Below are positions 63,185 to 64,000 of a DNA stretch of 64,000 nt, piece by piece. Both the position numbers and the translations under genes were made by a program. Under the pieces are notes generated by a model. The model did no database searches, was not told the DNA's origin, and saw only the letters and a program-made list of their open reading frames with translations. Numbering within the stretch: position 1 is the stretch's first letter; each line of letters begins with the position of its first letter. Where the stretch lies: positions 1 to 64,000 of the forward strand of contig NZ_VWXI01000010.1 of assembly GCF_011752525.1 (NCBI RefSeq), written 5' to 3'. The DNA is from Pantoea sp. Cy-639 (GTDB lineage Bacteria; Pseudomonadota; Gammaproteobacteria; Pseudomonadales; Pseudomonadaceae).

Positions 63185-64000
63185 GTGAGCTCCAGGGGTG
63201 GATGGATGGGCGAGGGCCACAGCAACTGGCGCACGGCATCGAAACATTGTTCGGCCAGGGCCGAACGCGGTTCGCTGCGCCGCAGCAGCAGGCCGACCGG
63301 GGCATGGATGCTGGCGTCGCTGATCGGCAGCAACCGCAGGTGTTCGCTCAGGCCTTCCAGGCCATGGTCCAGCGGCATGATCGCGCAGCACAGGCCGGCG
63401 CAGACGCCCTGCACCAGCTGATAGGTGGAATCGCTTTCGATCAGCGACAGCGGGTGCAGGCCACGGCTGCGAAGGCTCAGGTCGATCGACTGGCGGTAAT
63501 GCATGCCCTGGGACAGCAGCCCCAGCGGCAGTGCAGCGATGGCCTCCCAGGACAGGCTGGGATTGGTGAAGGCGAAATGCCGTGTGTCGAACAGCAGGCC
63601 CAGGCGTGTGGTGCCCAGTTCGATGACCTCGAAGTAGCTGCGGTTGATCTGGTCGAGGTAGCAGATGCCCAGGTCCAGCTGGTTGCGGCTCAGGCCGTCG
63701 GTGACTTGTTCCGAGCTCAGCGACGACAGTTGCACCTGCAGCAGCGGGTAGCTGTCGATCAATGGCTTGAGCAGGTCCATCAGGTTGAAGCTCGACAACG
63801 GCACCATGCCGATGCGCAGGCTGCCGACGATGCGTCCACGGCAGTTGGCGGCCTCGGCCTGGAGGCCGTCGTAGGCGGCCAGCAGAGTGCGGGTCCAGGC
63901 GAGGATCCGTTCGCCGGCCTCGGTGAAACCCTCGAAGCGCTGGCCGCGGGTCACCAGCACCAGGCCCAGTTCGTCCTCCAGGTTGCGCAGGCGCATCGAC
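63181..64000 (-). CDS. LysR-family regulator, truncated by window end
   Basis: At least 272 residues of a LysR-type protein, cut inside the helix-turn-helix ([30 protein letters not shown] is the wing). The C-terminal sensor domain begins [23 protein letters not shown]. Its stop overlaps the moaC start by four bases, which suggests a regulator-moaC-moaD operon. Confidence 0.9.
   Translation of the reverse strand, partial: SMRLRNLEDELGLVLVTRGQRFEGFTEAGERILAWTRTLLAAYDGLQAEAANCRGRIVGSLRIGMVPLSSFNLMDLLKPLIDSYPLLQVQLSSLSSEQVTDGLSRNQLDLGICYLDQINRSYFEVIELGTTRLGLLFDTRHFAFTNPSLSWEAIAALPLGLLSQGMHYRQSIDLSLRSRGLHPLSLIESDSTYQLVQGVCAGLCCAIMPLDHGLEGLSEHLRLLPISDASIHAPVGLLLRRSEPRSALAEQCFDAVRQLLWPSPIHPPLELT

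Overview
This is a high-GC chromosomal window that looks like a Pseudomonas of the P. putida/P. entomophila type. The evidence is the codon bias, the many GTGGGAGC-headed REP palindromes between genes, a NodT-type RND efflux operon, a DksA2-type zinc-independent DksA, and a complete homoprotocatechuate (hpa) meta-cleavage operon. No rRNA, tRNA or CRISPR array was seen.

Layout. 0-0.6 kb: the 3' end of an IS3-family transposase running into REP repeats. 0.6-4.7 kb: redox enzymes (Old Yellow Enzyme, aldo/keto reductase, Rieske-FAD reductase). 4.8-10.6 kb: a three-gene RND efflux operon with promoter and terminator. 10.7-12.3 kb: a diguanylate cyclase. 12.9-15.4 kb: a gamma-carbonic anhydrase / dihydroorotase / DksA2 operon preceded by a Zur-box-like palindrome, which reads as a zinc-starvation operon. 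15.4-19.7 kb: MgtC, a methyltransferase, a CrtZ-like hydroxylase, a BASS transporter and a Dyp peroxidase.

19.8-46.5 kb is a large aromatic catabolic region. It holds a porin-like protein, two SDRs, a MoaF-family protein, a LuxR regulator and a phenylacetaldehyde-dehydrogenase-like ALDH. Next come a two-component flavin p-hydroxyphenylacetate 3-hydroxylase (oxygenase C2 plus reductase C1 with a MarR-like tail), an APC permease with a DUF3156-like partner, and a FeaR-like AraC regulator. A histone-deacetylase-like amidohydrolase / MFS / phenol-MetA-type porin / LuxR block follows, then a cupin plus PuuB-like FAD amine oxidase, and finally hpaG1G2EDFHI with hpaA and hpaR. Together these suggest import and oxidative deamination of an aromatic amine, oxidation of the aldehyde to 4-hydroxyphenylacetate, ring hydroxylation by C1/C2, and meta-cleavage to central metabolites. 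Four copies of a box close to TTAATATSTTAA occur at hpaR, the hpaG1/hpaA gap (two) and the feaR-like promoter, so one regulator may connect the blocks.

46.5-64 kb: a TetR/MFS efflux pair with its operator; an LpxO-like hydroxylase; a KGG stress protein; a LuxR response regulator and hybrid kinase facing a molybdenum aldehyde oxidase (Mo subunit, 2Fe-2S subunit, triheme cytochrome c, XdhC, MocA-like); hchA; a quinone oxidoreductase; a LysR regulator; and moaC-moaD with a second LysR cut by the window end. Two inverted ~88-bp MITE-like elements lie at 48.7 and 51.0 kb. Three copies of an exactly 150-bp, REP-bounded repeat lie at 0.3, 28.4 and 28.8 kb.
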